A stretch of DNA of 64,000 bases, from contig SMMW01000567.1 of the NCBI GenBank assembly GCA_004794655.1, forward strand, positions 2,046,001-2,110,000. Reading direction: 5' to 3'. The position numbers and the translations under genes are program-made. Origin of the DNA: Marisa cornuarietis. Taxonomy: Eukaryota > Mollusca > Gastropoda > Architaenioglossa > Ampullariidae. Position 1 is the stretch's first letter; the number at the start of each line of letters is the position of its first letter. Below, piece by piece: positions 23,276-48,993 of the stretch. A model generated the notes under the pieces. It was not told the DNA's origin and searched no databases. It was given only the letters and a program-made list of their open reading frames with translations.

Positions 23276-23536
23276 TTAAACCGCAACGGACTTGAGAACT
23301 TTAGCTTTTCCTCCTGATCGAAGAACGTTTGTACTAAGAGGAAGTCCATAGAGTATGAATTTTTTTTCCCTCTGATCCGCGTTTTTGATGATCCGTCCTT
23401 CCCTCCATCCCGCCTCAGCCAGTTTTTCTGTCACAGACAATTTTTCTTTGGTTAATGTGTCAATTATTTCTTTCATCTCTGTAAGTTTGTTCGCTTCTTT
23501 CAGTTCACAGAGATCATTTATTGCCCTTAAATACAT
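23276..23536 (-). other. Unassigned open frame, possible exon or TE relic
   Basis: An 86-codon minus-strand frame with a charged, helical composition (ELKEANKLTEMKEIIDTLTK), possibly coiled-coil, ends at TAA. A second frame immediately downstream (23076-23273), shifted in phase, contains EIRKEHKTWEMPAIIQVERT. The composition is less biased than neighbouring chance frames, but I recognise no family and no splice chain, so a gene is not claimed. Confidence 0.2.
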
Positions 23537-24606
23537 TTAAAAAGGTAAATGTGATCCCCTAACCTTCTCAGGTCGTTGGGGGTGAGGTGTTAGAGACAAC
23601 TTTTCTCGGGGCCAGCTTTTACATGAGGACGGTGCCCTGTGCCCATCTCCTCTCCCTCGCTGCCTTACCTTCCCCAACCCTCTATGGAGTTAGGTACCCA
23701 TTCCCGCCAACTGACACTATATTTAAATATTCCCGATAAATACATTAATACCCCAAGAATACTTAGTCTTTTCTGTTGCTGTCCTCCAAAAATGGGGAGA
23801 CCGTGAAGAAAATGTTTATTTTTATATCTAAAAATTTTCATATTAAAGAAACTGTAAGTTTCACAATTTTTTAATAATTTATGAAAACTATAACTTTACT
23901 ATTTTTATCATTTTAATGATTGGGATAAATATAACATTATTGATGATTGCTGTGTTTTGGTACTTGTCTCCTCCAAATGACTATAGTGCCGTACTGAATT
24001 AATTCTCTTTCTCACCACTTTCTCTTCTATCAACATTCTTCCCATTGAAATTGCACTAGAACGAAAGACACATTATAAATGTTAAACTTTTGTTCGTGTC
24101 TTTTTTAAAGTTTACATTGTATTTATTCTTTTCCTTTCATTAAAAGCATCCATTATCTTGGTTTGAAACAAAACTGATTCTTCTCTTTTACTTACTGGGT
24201 ACAGCGAAAGTCTTTAATAACCTTTAATATCGTGGGGGAGCTGCACGCACATTAGAGTTATTCGACCTATTATGTAATTGCATAAGATGGTCTTCTGCTT
24301 TACCTCAGTGAGAAAAATCGTTTATTACATACTGTAAAAATATTCTGCCTGACTCTGAAAGACGTGGCCATGGCTACAATCTAAAATATTGGCGTATAAT
24401 TCAGACACTAGGCCGGATCCCCAGACGCTTGAATGAATCGAATCGCATAATTTTCCTTGGATTTTCCATTACCTCGGTTTGCCCGGAAGACTGAACGTTT
24501 CCGCACATTTTAAAGATGAAAAAGTCTTGGGTACATTTCTTGTCAGATCACGACTGTGACAGTAACCTCGCTATCTCTGGTTGTAGATATGTAGCCGCAC
24601 AAGTGT

Positions 24607-24608
<2 letters not shown>

Positions 24609-24659
<51 letters not shown>

Positions 24660-24660
24660 T
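24609..24660. repeat. (GT)n-(GA)n microsatellite
   Basis: About 36 bp of GT followed by about 15 bp of GA. Confidence 0.9.
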
Positions 24661-26056
24661 GATAAATATGCACAAGTATACCTCACCATGCTAACCTCAC
24701 AGACGAACAGACATAAACCTTATGTCATGAGCATAAACTGTAAAAAAAAAACTAATTTATACTTTGAAAAAAGGCGGAATACAAAAGATCTGAATAAAAT
24801 TCTACGCCATTACCAAAGCGTATAACTGCCAGCTACAAATGAAGCCCCTTAGATACAAAAATACTAGGGGACAAAGACATGGAAGGACAAACAAAGGAAA
24901 ATGTCAGAACTGAAGGCACTAATAACGACAGTTGACAGGCTAGACAAAACCCTGTATCTCGTTAATCACTTGATGCTGGCAAAGCATCTGGTCGATCGTG
25001 AACATCAGTGTAGTGCTCTTTGAAGTGAATGTCCACCCCACCAGTGGTCATTGTCAAGGAAATAATGGCAAGATTTAATTAGAAGTTTACGAGACCACTT
25101 CGAACTTTCTTTGACTTTTGCTCTTTGTAACTAATTTGTTAAAGTCGCGGCGGAAAGAAACTCCAAACAAACAATCAACTTGATATTCTTTTTTAACGAA
25201 GCCATAAACGTTTGCCCCGGACGTTGCTGCTTCAACAAAATGCAGGACAAATGTTGTTGATTTTCTGCCATTAACCTGCTTTAGTTTGTTCTTTTGTTTC
25301 ACTTTCATTCAGTCAATTAGTTCTTTCACTTTTCTGTATGTCTCACTTGAAACAATGTTATAGTTACAATTATTAATTTTTCACGATGTGAAATCAACGA
25401 TACAAAGTGACCTTTGTAAATACGTAAATAGTTTTAAGTGATTTTTTGTAACTCTGCCGTCTGTGAACATGATGTTAATGGGGAAAAAACAGTTTTAACT
25501 AGCTGAAAATGGTAGTCAAGATCTTACTAAGATTGAAAAAAACTCTGAAAAGTAGCCCAATGTCAGTGATTAAAAATGTTAAATAACTTCAGTGTAAAAT
25601 GAGAGACCCGGACCTTCCTGGTGTTTAAAGCAACTTTATATGGTCCCCAAAACTGCCCAACAAGTTTCGAATCATCGATTGAAATGTTGATATTATCGCG
25701 AAGAATTGATCATTATTCTTATTCTGTCCAAAATTAGTGTTAATATTTCCATTTGTACACAAATACATAAAGCGATCTGTCAGACATGGAACGAAACTGC
25801 AAACAATTTGTATCAGAAAAGCTTCTTGCTCCAGCGTTAATTTAAGGCGGCTATCATATCTGCCTGAGTTATTATCTTTCTCGTTTGTTTCCGCATTCAT
25901 CGGCGTCCCTTTTGACTGTCACAATATCTAAGCACTTTTCTACGATCTCTAAGGTGAAAATGCTGAGCCTGTAGACAACAGAATCAGAAAGGAGGTTTGG
26001 ACGGGTTTCGGCCTCACTGTGACATTACTAACATTATTAATATCCAACCTTTGGAT

Positions 26057-38092
<12,036 letters not shown>

Positions 38093-38377
38093 GGGGGATC
38101 TTCGTGCAACTCCTGAGAGCTGAAACATAAGCAGCTCATCTTGTTCTCACGTGTTTGAATCATAAAATCGCGTTCATCGAATTTGAACTGTTGTTTCTGT
38201 CTGTGTGGTCACGAGTACAGTAGGACACGAAAAGGGCTGTTCCCATCCCAGGTGCTGATTATCGCCGGCACGTGACAACCGTTATTTGATGTACGCCGCT
38301 CGTGTTCTTATACTGCAAGACATTTCGTATCTGAAAATCGTTACAATGAAAAAGGTCGTAAATGTTCGTATAGCAAA

Positions 38378-38383
38378 AATAAA
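38378..38383 (+). terminator. Candidate poly(A) signal for mGluR-like gene 1
   Basis: AATAAA lies 286 bases after the TAA stop, on the coding strand. It is a plausible 3' end signal; the cleavage site was not determined. Confidence 0.45.
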
Positions 38384-38950
38384 CACTACCCTCACACCCC
38401 TCATCCCCATCGCTCGGGTTTTGTCCTAGTTTGTCGAAGGATAATTACCTACTTGAAGACCACAGCGACGTTTTCTTTTGTGCTTAGGCATTTAAATTGG
38501 CATGAGTAATTGCAGCCATTTTCCCTTTTTATTTCTATTTTTTATATGTAAAGTTAGATGATGTTATAAATTTCCGATGAACTTGCAAGAACTTTTATTT
38601 CGAAGAAAAGAAGCTATTATACATTTATACACGTAAAGGCACGGGTGCGTGTGTGATTGCGCGCGTGCGTGCACGTGCACGTGTGTGAGAGAAAGAAGGA
38701 GAGAGAGAGAGATACCCAAACACATTTTCAATCAAACAAAAAGGCGTTATTATTTAATAGAATTTCCTCAACATATATGTCACCGCTAATTATTAGTTCC
38801 AGTCGCAGATTATCCATGCTTTAGACGCTCGTTTCCTAATCGAACACACTGAGGTTTCCTGGGATGTCCCAACCCTGCTGGTCCATTGAAATAATTACTC
38901 TATTTTAAAATTGCTCATGTTATAAACCGTAATCAAGTTATCAGTTTTTG

Positions 38951-38952
<2 letters not shown>

Positions 38953-39028
<76 letters not shown>
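38953..39028. repeat. (GT)n microsatellite
   Basis: About 75 bp of uninterrupted GT. Confidence 0.95.
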
Positions 39029-42000
39029 CTAGTGAAGTGTCCAAGTGTCCAATTACCGTTCAGCGTTACACACGTTATGTTATGTTCCTTAGTGTTTCTC
39101 TCAATCTTTCTTTCTCTCTCTCTCTTCTCTCATCGCCACCTTCACTATTTACACTGTCACCTGTGTTCTTATTAAATTTATTTGTTATTCGCCCATGCGT
39201 GCCCCTTAAAATGTCTGTACTATTTGCTGACAGCAGTAATCGTGAGTGCGTCTGCTAAATATCATTTACATTGACAGGAATTAATTGCAGTTTCTAAGTG
39301 GTCTCAAAGGACAGGTGTTGTCTCTGTTGTTTTCGCAACGCCCTTTTGGGTCACTGCTATGCATCAACCCTAGAAATATGTACATTATTGGTCTGCCAAT
39401 ATGAGGTCATCCCCCTACACTCTGTGCCAGCAGCGGTATCGTCTGTCGTATTTACATAAACCATAACTAAGTCGCTGTATACAGTACTTTCTTATTTCTC
39501 TCAAACACAGCCGGCTGGTAGCAACTCTCGTTAATTCAAAGCACAATCGCTTACTTCTTTGTCTCTTTTCTCACCTAGCGACCATTGGGTGGGGGTGGGG
39601 GGTATTCTTGTGTTATCCTCACACTTTTAGTCGCTAGCGTTACTAACCCTCACCCTAACCTAACGTCAAAACCTTCATCATACTCTTCTATGATAATGAG
39701 ATTAAGACAGCTGCTTGTGGTATTTAACACCTATCCTACGATTTTAAGCGTCGAGTTTTAATTTTCCATGAAAACCAGACAGGAAGACTGCACTTTAGTT
39801 CCCGTAACCTTTAAGGGCCTTCTTAACTGACAAACTCTGTTGCAATTGTTTATATTGTTAAGATTAATTAATATTCGACAATATTCTGCTGCAATTGTTT
39901 ATATATCAGTTATTCGATGATGTGTCCAGTTAAGATTACCCTTTAGGTAAAGTGTTTCTCCACTTCGACCTCTCAGTAACAGGCATGCAAGTGAGCAAGT
40001 GAACGAGTGACTCAGTCAGTGTGTAAGTCAGTTAATTTTACTGCATGTTAATCAGCTGTAGCTCCTTCCTTCTTTTTTTTTTTTTTTTTTTTTTTTTTTG
40101 CTCTTTCTCTTTTTTTTTTTATCTCCTTCGTTCTCACTTTCCTTGTTCTTCCCCAAATTCTTGATCTTCCCGAGGTTGTCAAGAAAACAAATTTAAAAGA
40201 GCGAGGGATTAAAAGTGTAATATTTACACTCTTCTCTCTGACCATCTCTGTCATCTGCTGACAATCGACAGAAAACTACTGGGAGTCAAAGTATGAAACA
40301 AGAACAGCTACGCAAAAAGTACAATTTTAGTGGCTAAAATTAGTAACGTTTTCCTTGTTCTTGGTGTCTGGGAAAAGAAAAAACACGGCAACGAGTTCTC
40401 GTTGATAACATTACACGTGTTTCAAGAATAGTGGCTTCACTGGCTTGGCCATTATGTCGTTTCATACATTTGACCTCATCCGAGTGACTTCAAGAACAAG
40501 TCAACATCGTGTCCTAGACTGCGGCGGAATCGCTTGCTTTTTCACAGAAGTAATTAGGTCCTCTCCAGCTGTGAGGTGGAGTGGGCTTGGCTTGAATGAG
40601 TTTACTGTTTAGGCTTCTGTGTGGGGGTGTTCTCGAGATCTCAAGATGCTCAACTGATCAAGTTTAATGTTTTGCTGAATTGCCGTGCACGCTGGGCGTC
40701 ACTTTTGGTAACATTTCCAGTTATTCACGAACGTTTCCCTAAATAAAAAAACACTTTGACATTATGTTCACATTAGCTGCATGCTGTGTTATCATTTATA
40801 TTGCTAAAATGTATGTATATACAAAGACACATATAAATATACAATTATGCCGATATGGACATTATACATTTAGTTGTAAGAGTGGAAAGCTAGATATATG
40901 GACTAAGTGGACTTTAGCACTCAGCTAAACATTGGCAGTATGGGCCAGTGTCACCACTCAAATATTCAGCGAAGCAAGTGATCCAGTCTCACTGTTTGAA
41001 CTGTTCATTGCGTCACTAATGCAGACAATTACATTTCTGCAAAAAGATATTATTCCATAGATGAAGAATATGTATTTCCCAAGCCTGTGTTTTCTAACAT
41101 TATCAGAGTACATGTGTAGAAGTGTCTCGTGTAAACCAATTTACAGCGTCCCCTTTAAACATGGATTATAAATAAAAAAAATACCTGCATTAGGTCTTGA
41201 AGGAATTAGAACAATAATAAGACACCAGTTTCAGTCTACTTCCTGCTTCTTACTTATGTAATACTAAGAGACAAAACACTAGTAGGGCTGACCAGAAATT
41301 TATTTGTCTACTTCCCACGCCAAATAAGACAGGACCTTTGTTTAAAGTAACATTTTAGAAAGTAGTCTAACTGTAAATGAGTTTGTCCTCACCAAAAATG
41401 TCACAGCGAGAATGAACACCGTATTGAGAATTGATGGCTAGAGAGGGATAAAGGTTTCTTCTCATCCCTTGGATCCAAGTCAAGCGGCAGCTGGGGTGAT
41501 GCATCACGCGCTTTGCGGTCAAGGTCAAGATGGTGGTCCGAGAAGTGGTGAGTTCCTGATTATGACGAAGCTAGACTAAGGTGTTCCGCTTCTAAACAAG
41601 CCTTAAAACTTGTTTTCGTGTCAGCAGACCAGACTGCACCTCGCCATCATGTCTTCTGACAGATCACGCCATGGAACTGGCTGGCTGTGCTTATGTTTCT
41701 TATTGCAGAGGATAGATTGGAAAAAAATCCAACCTATTTAGAACCATTTTACCATTTCTCTATCAGGAAAAAAAAACTTTTTACTCTTCACCTTCCAGTA
41801 TTCTACCAAAGGTCACAAGGTTGTATTAAGTTCGTCTACCATAGTCGCAACACTATTAATTAATATTCGACAATAGTTCTGAACAATTTCGATGGTGTTC
41901 GTGAACAGTGATAAAACAGTGATAACAATAAGGCTCTATTATGAAGGAAACAACCAACAGTGTATTCTTTCCCTCGTATAAAACACCTGAAATCCAGCCA

Positions 42001-44671
42001 GGTGAATAAATGACACATCCAGAGGAGAGTTTGAATACAATGCAACTTTATTTATCCACAAGGGCAATTCTGAGACGAACATGCGAGTGTTTTATCAACA
42101 GTTTTAAAACTAATGCCTAGACCCTGGCTGGTTCTACTTGAACCCGACTAGCTGCCATATTAGTACTCATAAGGCGATACTCTCAGTTTTTGAATGCTCT
42201 GCCACGGTATTTTCGTATTTTTTTATAAACTGTCGATGTTGCGTGCTTTGTGTTTTCTCCAATTTCTTTAGTTATTTTATTTCAACGTTAAGGAGATATG
42301 TGTCAACCCTTTAGTGTTTCACGCTGAGTTTTTGTTTGTTTGTTCGTTCGTTTTTTATTTTTTATTTTTGTTAAGGAAATTACAAGTAGTAAGATGACTG
42401 CATGATGGCTTCAGAAAATTGTGTTACAGCACGCAGGGAGGGGGGGTAGGTAAAACAACAGTTTTATCCATATCCCCTAGTATGTGGGCAACAGCGATTT
42501 GAACGCTTTTAACCGATTCGATACCAGGGTGAGCAGGTAAGCATACTTTACTTCTCTGAACTTTCTGCAGTTTATTTAATGTCTACCATCACAGGAAAAA
42601 ACTACTTAAAATCAATCCTTCCATGGGCGTAAATAATATGTAATTAAAATAGATATGACAACGATTACAATTGCAAAACGGTGGACATATTTGTGTGTCT
42701 TAAAAGGAAACATACTCACTCAAACAGCATTTCTTGGAGCACATAAAGCCAGACACAAGAAGGGTTCACCAAAGACAACATGGCGCAGAAAATTAGAGAT
42801 GAAGTCATGCCTAGGGCAATGTTGAAAGATTGGTCAAAGAGAGAAGAAGAGAAAGGGAGAGAAAAAAGTAATTTCTGCTTAACATAAAATAGTGTCTGCT
42901 AGTTATGGGGATGGGTAGATGGCTTTTCTCAACTCTGTTCGACGACAACGGAAAACTATTATGCCATTTACCTCCCCTGTCCAGAAGAGCTCAGTGTGCG
43001 TTTAACGCAATGAACCTACATTGTTTACTGAATTTATTATTATTATTATTATTGGACGCTAAAAGTCATTTATGCTGCTCTATCATTTCTTGAACGCCAT
43101 CTGTAAAGAGTGTCATTCTGTACATCAAAACCAGTCAACGGTGAGTATTGAACCCCTCCTATTTCTTGTCACCGATGAAACAATTTCCATTTCCCATTGC
43201 CAGAAGCGTTAACTCCATTCAGACAATAAATAAAAGTGGCACACTGACTGTAGTCGACAGCTTGAACCAGTGTGTTTACAGTAACGTTATCGCTAACAAG
43301 CCTTTGTAGTATGTAACGGGTGGTTTGTTTGAAAGAGCACGGCCTTTTAACGAAGAGGAAAGACAAAAACATTAACTCTTTTCTTTAAAAAAAATAAGTT
43401 GCCACTTAAGGAAAGCTGTAACCACTTTATAAACATGGCGGTTTTCGATCGCAACCACGCCTGTCAGTCTATCACGCGGAATTGCAAAACACAAGAGGCG
43501 CGTGCAGGGCTGTGAGACAGAAGCAAAAGCAAACGAGCGAATTCTCTCCTGGGGGATGATTGTGATTAAAGAACCTCCGTTATTATATTAACGCGCATCC
43601 TCCACCTGCTCCATTCCCTTCCCAATCCCACCAGCTACTTTCCTCCGGTCTCCAGGCAGCGCATTTTTTTTTTAAATGGCTCACTTTCAGGACAAAGAAA
43701 CCCATGTGTTAGTTCCCCAAACAACCGCACCTAGTGCATCAAATTTACAGTCACGAGTCATGGCAAACAACCTTTTGCAAGGTCAAGGCCTGGTTAGAAA
43801 GTGATTGCAGCTCTATAATATCATGATGTTTACTCTTCATCGTTTCCCAGTTTTTCCGAACATTTCGTCCTTGGAAAAGCACCAAAGTGCAGTCTGGGAA
43901 CTACGTCCGGATTGATGTGTTTTGCTTGGAAAGATGACGAGATGGATGGATTCGGACCGAATTTGTTATTCATCGGGTGCACGTGTCACGTGGTACTTTA
44001 CTGTCAGCCAATCAGCGGCTCTGGCTTTGTCGTTCGCATTTTCTCGGCGACGAAAAGATGGAACAACGATATGTCGTGTCCATACGACGAGGGTATTAAG
44101 GACAAGAAGTATTTTAAGCCCACAAGAAGCATCTGAGTGTTACTGGGAAATGTTTCAACATATTTTCCTCAAAGTGCCTCACATCTGACATAACTACTTT
44201 GCTTGTTTTCTGCGAACAGCCCTCTTCCTGCACATAAAAGTGACGATGGAGTGATTAACAAGACGGACGGCGGAAATGAAGTCGGGGTGGGGTGGGGGGG
44301 ATACGAACAGTTCGCGATCTGTGAAACAGCTGCCTATGTATAACTGTTCTTTTCCTCCTGTAAGGCGAGCAGGTACCCAGGGTAATCCACGCCCTTCGTG
44401 CTTTCCAAGTACGTTTCGTTGCAAGAAATATCGCAGTGCGTAGGAACTTGACCGGAGGAAGAAGTTATTTCATCAGCAGTGACATGCAAATGGACTGAAC
44501 TTACATTTATTGCATACATGAGTATGAGTTTGGAGAATATTGAAGAGAGTTTGCCATCGCTTCTTTGACTAAAGTAACCTCCTCTAACCCATCAAGTTAT
44601 GTTTTATGCAGGAAGAGGTATTCGAAATAACTCTAAAGAGATATGGAAATTATATATTCTGTAGTGGTCTC

Positions 44672-44742
44672 GGACACACACACACACACACACGCACGCA
44701 CGCACGCACGCACGCGCGGGCACACACACACACACACACACA
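44672..44742. repeat. (CA)n-(CGCA)n-(CA)n compound microsatellite
   Basis: Two CA blocks flank about six cgca units and a cgcgcggg interruption. Confidence 0.9.
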
Positions 44743-45389
44743 TCAGGGGGAGAGAGAGTTGGGTGGAAAGCGAGTTAGTCACCGCACGGGGATGGCATCA
44801 TCGTCAGCTTCAAAAGGAACTAATTTTGCCTCTGAGACAAGAGCCCTGTCAGTCTCTTCTCGGCCTACAGGCAAAACACGCCAGGAGCCATATGCACGAT
44901 CTGTCGCTAGGTTACCGCGAAGCAATCAGCTAAAGGGATCTGTCTTGATCATGCACGTTCTAACAAGCATTAACCATTAACCCTGCAGCTAGCGCCTACA
45001 GACGTGCATGCACGTGGCCCCAGTTCCCATTTACAGCAATATGTTTTGATCCGTCCAACTCCATGGCTTCGTGAAACCCGAACAGTTATGCCTTTGTCGC
45101 ACGGACTTCCATGAACCAGCCTTTTGACTACACGGGGCTTCTTGTACGGGTCTGACCGCTCACTAGCCCAAGTTTCGGTCCTCGTACCGGTACAGGGAGC
45201 ACCAGTATTATCAATAGAAATAAGGAAACAGACACCACAAAAAAGTAAAATTTGGCGGACCAGGAGTAAAACCCGAAGGGAAGTACCCGGCGATCTTTCT
45301 CTGCTCTCAATCTCTCGATAGCATGTACTGAATCAGGTTTGGAGAATCACCTTTCAAACTGATAGGTAAAGGAAGTCCTACAATATATT

Positions 45390-45600
45390 CTCAAAGATTA
45401 AATGAAGTGATTTGAAGACAGCTGGTGAAAATTTACATACCATCATTTTCGAAGATTGTCTCACATAGGTGGCTTGAAGACCGTAGGTGAAAATTTAAAT
45501 GCCATCATATTCGAAGATTAAATGAGACAGGAGACTTGAAGACAGCTGGTAAAATCATGTATGCTACTCGAGGATTGAATGAGATAAGTGACACGATACA
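45390..45600. repeat. Degenerate tandem repeat, about 68-bp unit, about 3 copies
   Basis: Blocks of the form cgaagattaaatgaga ... acttgaagacagctggtgaa aatttaaatgccatca recur three times with point changes and small indels, beginning near 45390. Confidence 0.65.
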
Positions 45601-46364
45601 AGATGTAATACTCGGAAACTGAATAAGTGACCAGGGGCACAACTAGAAAAAAGTGCACGCCAAGCGCTGGGCAAGTAAAATCACAACCAACGACTCATGA
45701 AAGTCAATACATCACAGTCCTAACTCCTTACCTCGCCCCTATCCGTTCAACACAAATGTTAAGCGAGAGTCGAGAGGCGAGGATGGTGATATAAAGCGGG
45801 GAATCAATTCACAACTAGGGGGAACTTTAAGGGAAATGCGTGAAGTTCTGTAAAAATTTGTCCCAATATAAACTAGTTCGTTAACAGACCTTTTGTGGCT
45901 CACTGCTCACCTCGCTATCTTGCATATTGTATTCATAAAAAAAAATTTTTTTTTAAATGGTTACAGATTTTCCTCATCTCAATACCATGTGGAGTGGTCA
46001 CATTCGAGTAGACGCCAATGAAAATGTTTAGACGCAATGAGCAACATTTAGCATAAATTACAACAGTTCTGCATTATATCATATAGTATCTATTTTCTGT
46101 TTCTTCGGTTAAGAATGTTTTGTAGATTATAAAAAAGGTTGTTTCTATTTAAATATATGTGTCATGTAGTGTGTGCTAGGAAAGTCAGTCAGTACGTCAT
46201 GTGCATTGCACGCCCACACACACGAACGATCGCTCAATTAAAAATAAAATAAACCATGAATACAGATGCTTTATTTATCACATTATCAGCCTCCTCTTAC
46301 AGGGGGATCAATACAAACTATTACTTGGGTACGGCACTGAACACGCAGGCACAAAAACATGAAC

Positions 46365-46367
<3 letters not shown>

Positions 46368-46411
<44 letters not shown>

Positions 46412-46433
46412 ATATATATATATATATATATAT
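46368..46433. repeat. (CA)n-(TA)n compound microsatellite
   Basis: About 41 bp of CA run into about 24 bp of TA, with a short (TC)n at 46441-46458. The TA block is a likely easily melted site. Confidence 0.93.
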
Positions 46434-48161
46434 ATCTTACACTCTCTCTCTCTCTCTTACATAAATCTGGTTCTTTTTCGGTGATGTCTATATTCAGCCA
46501 TTCACCCTTCTCACATCTTCTATCGCCATTTCTCAAAACTGTTACTTTAGTCTCTCCTCAACTCATCTATTTTTTCCTTAATTTATTTATTCAAAGTCAG
46601 TGGCCCTATTCCTTCTATAATATCAATCCACCAGTCATATATGAGCAATATTTGCATAAGCAAAGCACAATAATAATGGTAGGCTATTCAAGAATTACAC
46701 ATGTAACATTTCGGTTGCAGTGTAACATTGCAACACTCTTCTGCTCTCACGTGGCAAGGCCACTAGAAGCTGGGTGACTTCATCCGTGCAGAGGATTATG
46801 GGTATTAAGCATTCACTATACTTGAAGAAGCAGAGAGAGAGGGAGAAAAGAAAAAGATGTGGGTGAGGGAGTGAATAGCACGAAGAAACCGTCTTGCCTT
46901 TTGCAAAGAAATATCAAGCAAGCATACATGCGTGAACTTCCTGCAACATTGACCTGATGAGACGATCTGTACAACATACAACATTAAAGCACAAATGCAG
47001 ATAGAATACACACAAACAGAGTAAGGATTGAAATGGTTAAATAATTGTTAGAAAATCGAATATATTTGAATAAGTGAACGGAAACGCCCAAACATAGAAA
47101 ATCATGTGAATGAATGTGTGAGTGGAGAGAATAAAGTGTTCGTCTTTTTTCTAGCACAGTCCCCCCGCTTAAGGACGCGAATTCCATGCGCTTAAAATCG
47201 AAAATGAAGGCACAGTCAAAGAGCCAAAACATCAGCTGATGCATATAAACAGTGTTAATGGCATGACGGAACTGATTACCTGCTTTCAATCAGGCAAATT
47301 TCCATTCGTGGTCTAGCTTTTGGTCTCTCCAAACAAGAACCCGGATCGCAACAAGTCAAATGACGGACTACATATCAGCAGGAAAGGCTGCTTGTGGAAT
47401 TATTGATAATGTGATCAATGATGATGTTGTGATGAAGAGGAGGGGCAACATCACCTACTTCTGCATTTTAGATTTTGCCAGCAAAAAATCGTATGGCCCC
47501 CTTACTGTAGTTAATGTCATGGCGTTGAAGGAGTGGCATGCATATGAAGTGTTGCAAAAATCACTTTCAGATAGATATTTCACGAAGATATTTCAACGGT
47601 GTGTTTGTCGGTCGTAAACACGCAATTATTTTCAACAAAACGTGCTTCAAAACGTTTTGTATGAACTGTCCAATATAGCTTTCCCAATAAATCAGAAGTA
47701 CACCTCACAATATCGTGTCCAGAAAAGCTCAAGCTCATAAATAAATGTACATTGAGTGCGTTCGTCTTTCTCACGCTAAACACAGGCTAAAAGTCTTTGT
47801 ACACAAATGTCGAGTGCATTTTCCGAGTTAACATCTTCATTAAGTTAATGGTGTCAACAGGGATAATATATCAAACGGCATAATGCCGCTGGAAAGGCTC
47901 CAACAGCGGGTTTCCATCTGATAAATATGTTAACCACTGCCAGTGCCCTTAACAACCGGTTTTTTTTAAATCCAATCAATTGTATTTGCCATTCAGAAGA
48001 GCAGTCGTTTGATGTGTGATGTAATAATGTCCCCGAAGCTGCTCATTCCTTGTTGCTGTCTGGCACTGAACCTCTCGAATGAAGCTACTACTTGGTAAAG
48101 CAGCAACCAGCATCCAGTCAAAATTCAACCTGAAAAATACTTTGTAACTGTCACGAAACAC

Positions 48162-48167
48162 TTTATT
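48162..48167 (-). terminator. Candidate poly(A) signal for mGluR-like gene 2
   Basis: AATAAA on the minus strand (tttatt on plus), about 330 bases beyond the TAA of gene 2. It is a plausible 3' end signal only. Confidence 0.4.
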
Positions 48168-48495
48168 GTCAACAGCCAAGATTTCTCCTCTCTTTTTTTC
48201 ACTAATTATTCTACAACGCTCAAATGGGCTTCGCGGCAGACAACTGTGCATCTGGGAGTTGAAAAATATAATTTTTGCAGCTTTACGGTAGTTAGTTACC
48301 TTCTGTAACAAAAACCAGTGAGACTCGGAGGTACTGGGTTCAGATTGCAGGTCATTTTCGGCACAGGTCATTTCTCTCTGCACATGGCACATGGCTGTAA
48401 GCCTGACTAGGTTCCCCTGATACAGCGGCAGTTTAGTAAGACAACAACCAGGAAACTGACCAAAAGTAGTCATGTGAATATCTTTGAAAGGGATT

Positions 48496-48993
48496 TTACA
48501 GTTTCGAGGGCGCTATGGTTGCGGAGTTCGGCTCCCTCAAGAACGTGGCCTCCGTGCGTTTCTCCGTCTCTGACGATCCTGACTGCACGTGCTGCGCGGA
48601 GACAGGCAGCCGGTAGACAGCATACAGCTTGGTGAGGAACAGGAAGCACTGGCAGGAGATGACGTTGACCAGCAGCGCGAGTGTCAAGCACAGGGTTCGC
48701 ACCTCGCTGGTGTCCACCACGAAGTAGGTGGGCAGGAACGACAGCCACAGCACCACGATGGTGTAGATGCAGAAAGCGATGAACTTGGCCTCGTTGAAGT
48801 TCGCCGGCAGGTGGCGCGTGAAGATGGAGTGGACAACGCACGCCGCCATCAGCAGCAGGTTGAAGACGGTTGACAGGATGAAGCCCCGCTCCGACACCTC
48901 GCACACGCGTTCCACGTACTTCCGGTTGAAGTTGGGCATGCGTGTCAGGACTCTGGGTGGGTATGTCGATACCCAGGCCACGATCAGCACCAG
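48496..48993 (-). CDS. mGluR-like gene 2, terminal exon (helices 4-7 and tail)
   Basis: A 498-bp exon from acceptor cgtttgtag to TAA at 48498-48496. It encodes LVLIVAWVSTYPP, RGFILSTVFNLLLMAACVVH, PANFNEAKFIAFCIYTIVVL, and helix 7 ending CQCFLFLTKLYAVY. The tail is Ser/Thr/Glu-rich and ends APSKL; no Homer-type motif is seen. Confidence 0.93.
   Translation of the reverse strand: MVLIVAWVSTYPPRVLTRMPNFNRKYVERVCEVSERGFILSTVFNLLLMAACVVHSIFTRHLPANFNEAKFIAFCIYTIVVLWLSFLPTYFVVDTSEVRTLCLTLALLVNVISCQCFLFLTKLYAVYRLPVSAQHVQSGSSETEKRTEATFLREPNSATIAPSKL

Larger units (their letters stand above)
22609..26056. other. Region upstream of mGluR-like gene 1, no firm gene
   Basis: Contains a short (GA)n near 22658, a GT/GA microsatellite, and minus-strand open frames at 23076-23536, listed separately. 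The last few hundred bases should contain the promoter and 5' UTR of mGluR-like gene 1, but no TATA box or start site could be fixed. Confidence 0.35.
38384..48161. other. Spacer between the two convergent mGluR-like genes
   Basis: About 9.8 kb between the presumed 3' ends of the two receptors. It holds microsatellites (38953-39028, 44672-44742, 46368-46433), a T-rich run at 40070-40100, and a degenerate 68-bp tandem repeat at about 45390-45600. An 85-codon open frame at 47360-47617 (+) begins MTDYISAGKAACGIIDNVIN; I recognise no family and no splice support. No tRNA, SINE head or gene could be supported. Confidence 0.4.

Noticed and set aside
43021..43056. (ATT)n run as an L2-like tail
   Set aside because: The GCGCT..ATAAAT block that should precede it is absent; it is a simple repeat.
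47360..47617. 85-codon open frame beginning MTDYISAG
   Set aside because: It has plausible composition but no recognised family, signal or splice partners; left as unassigned in the spacer entry.
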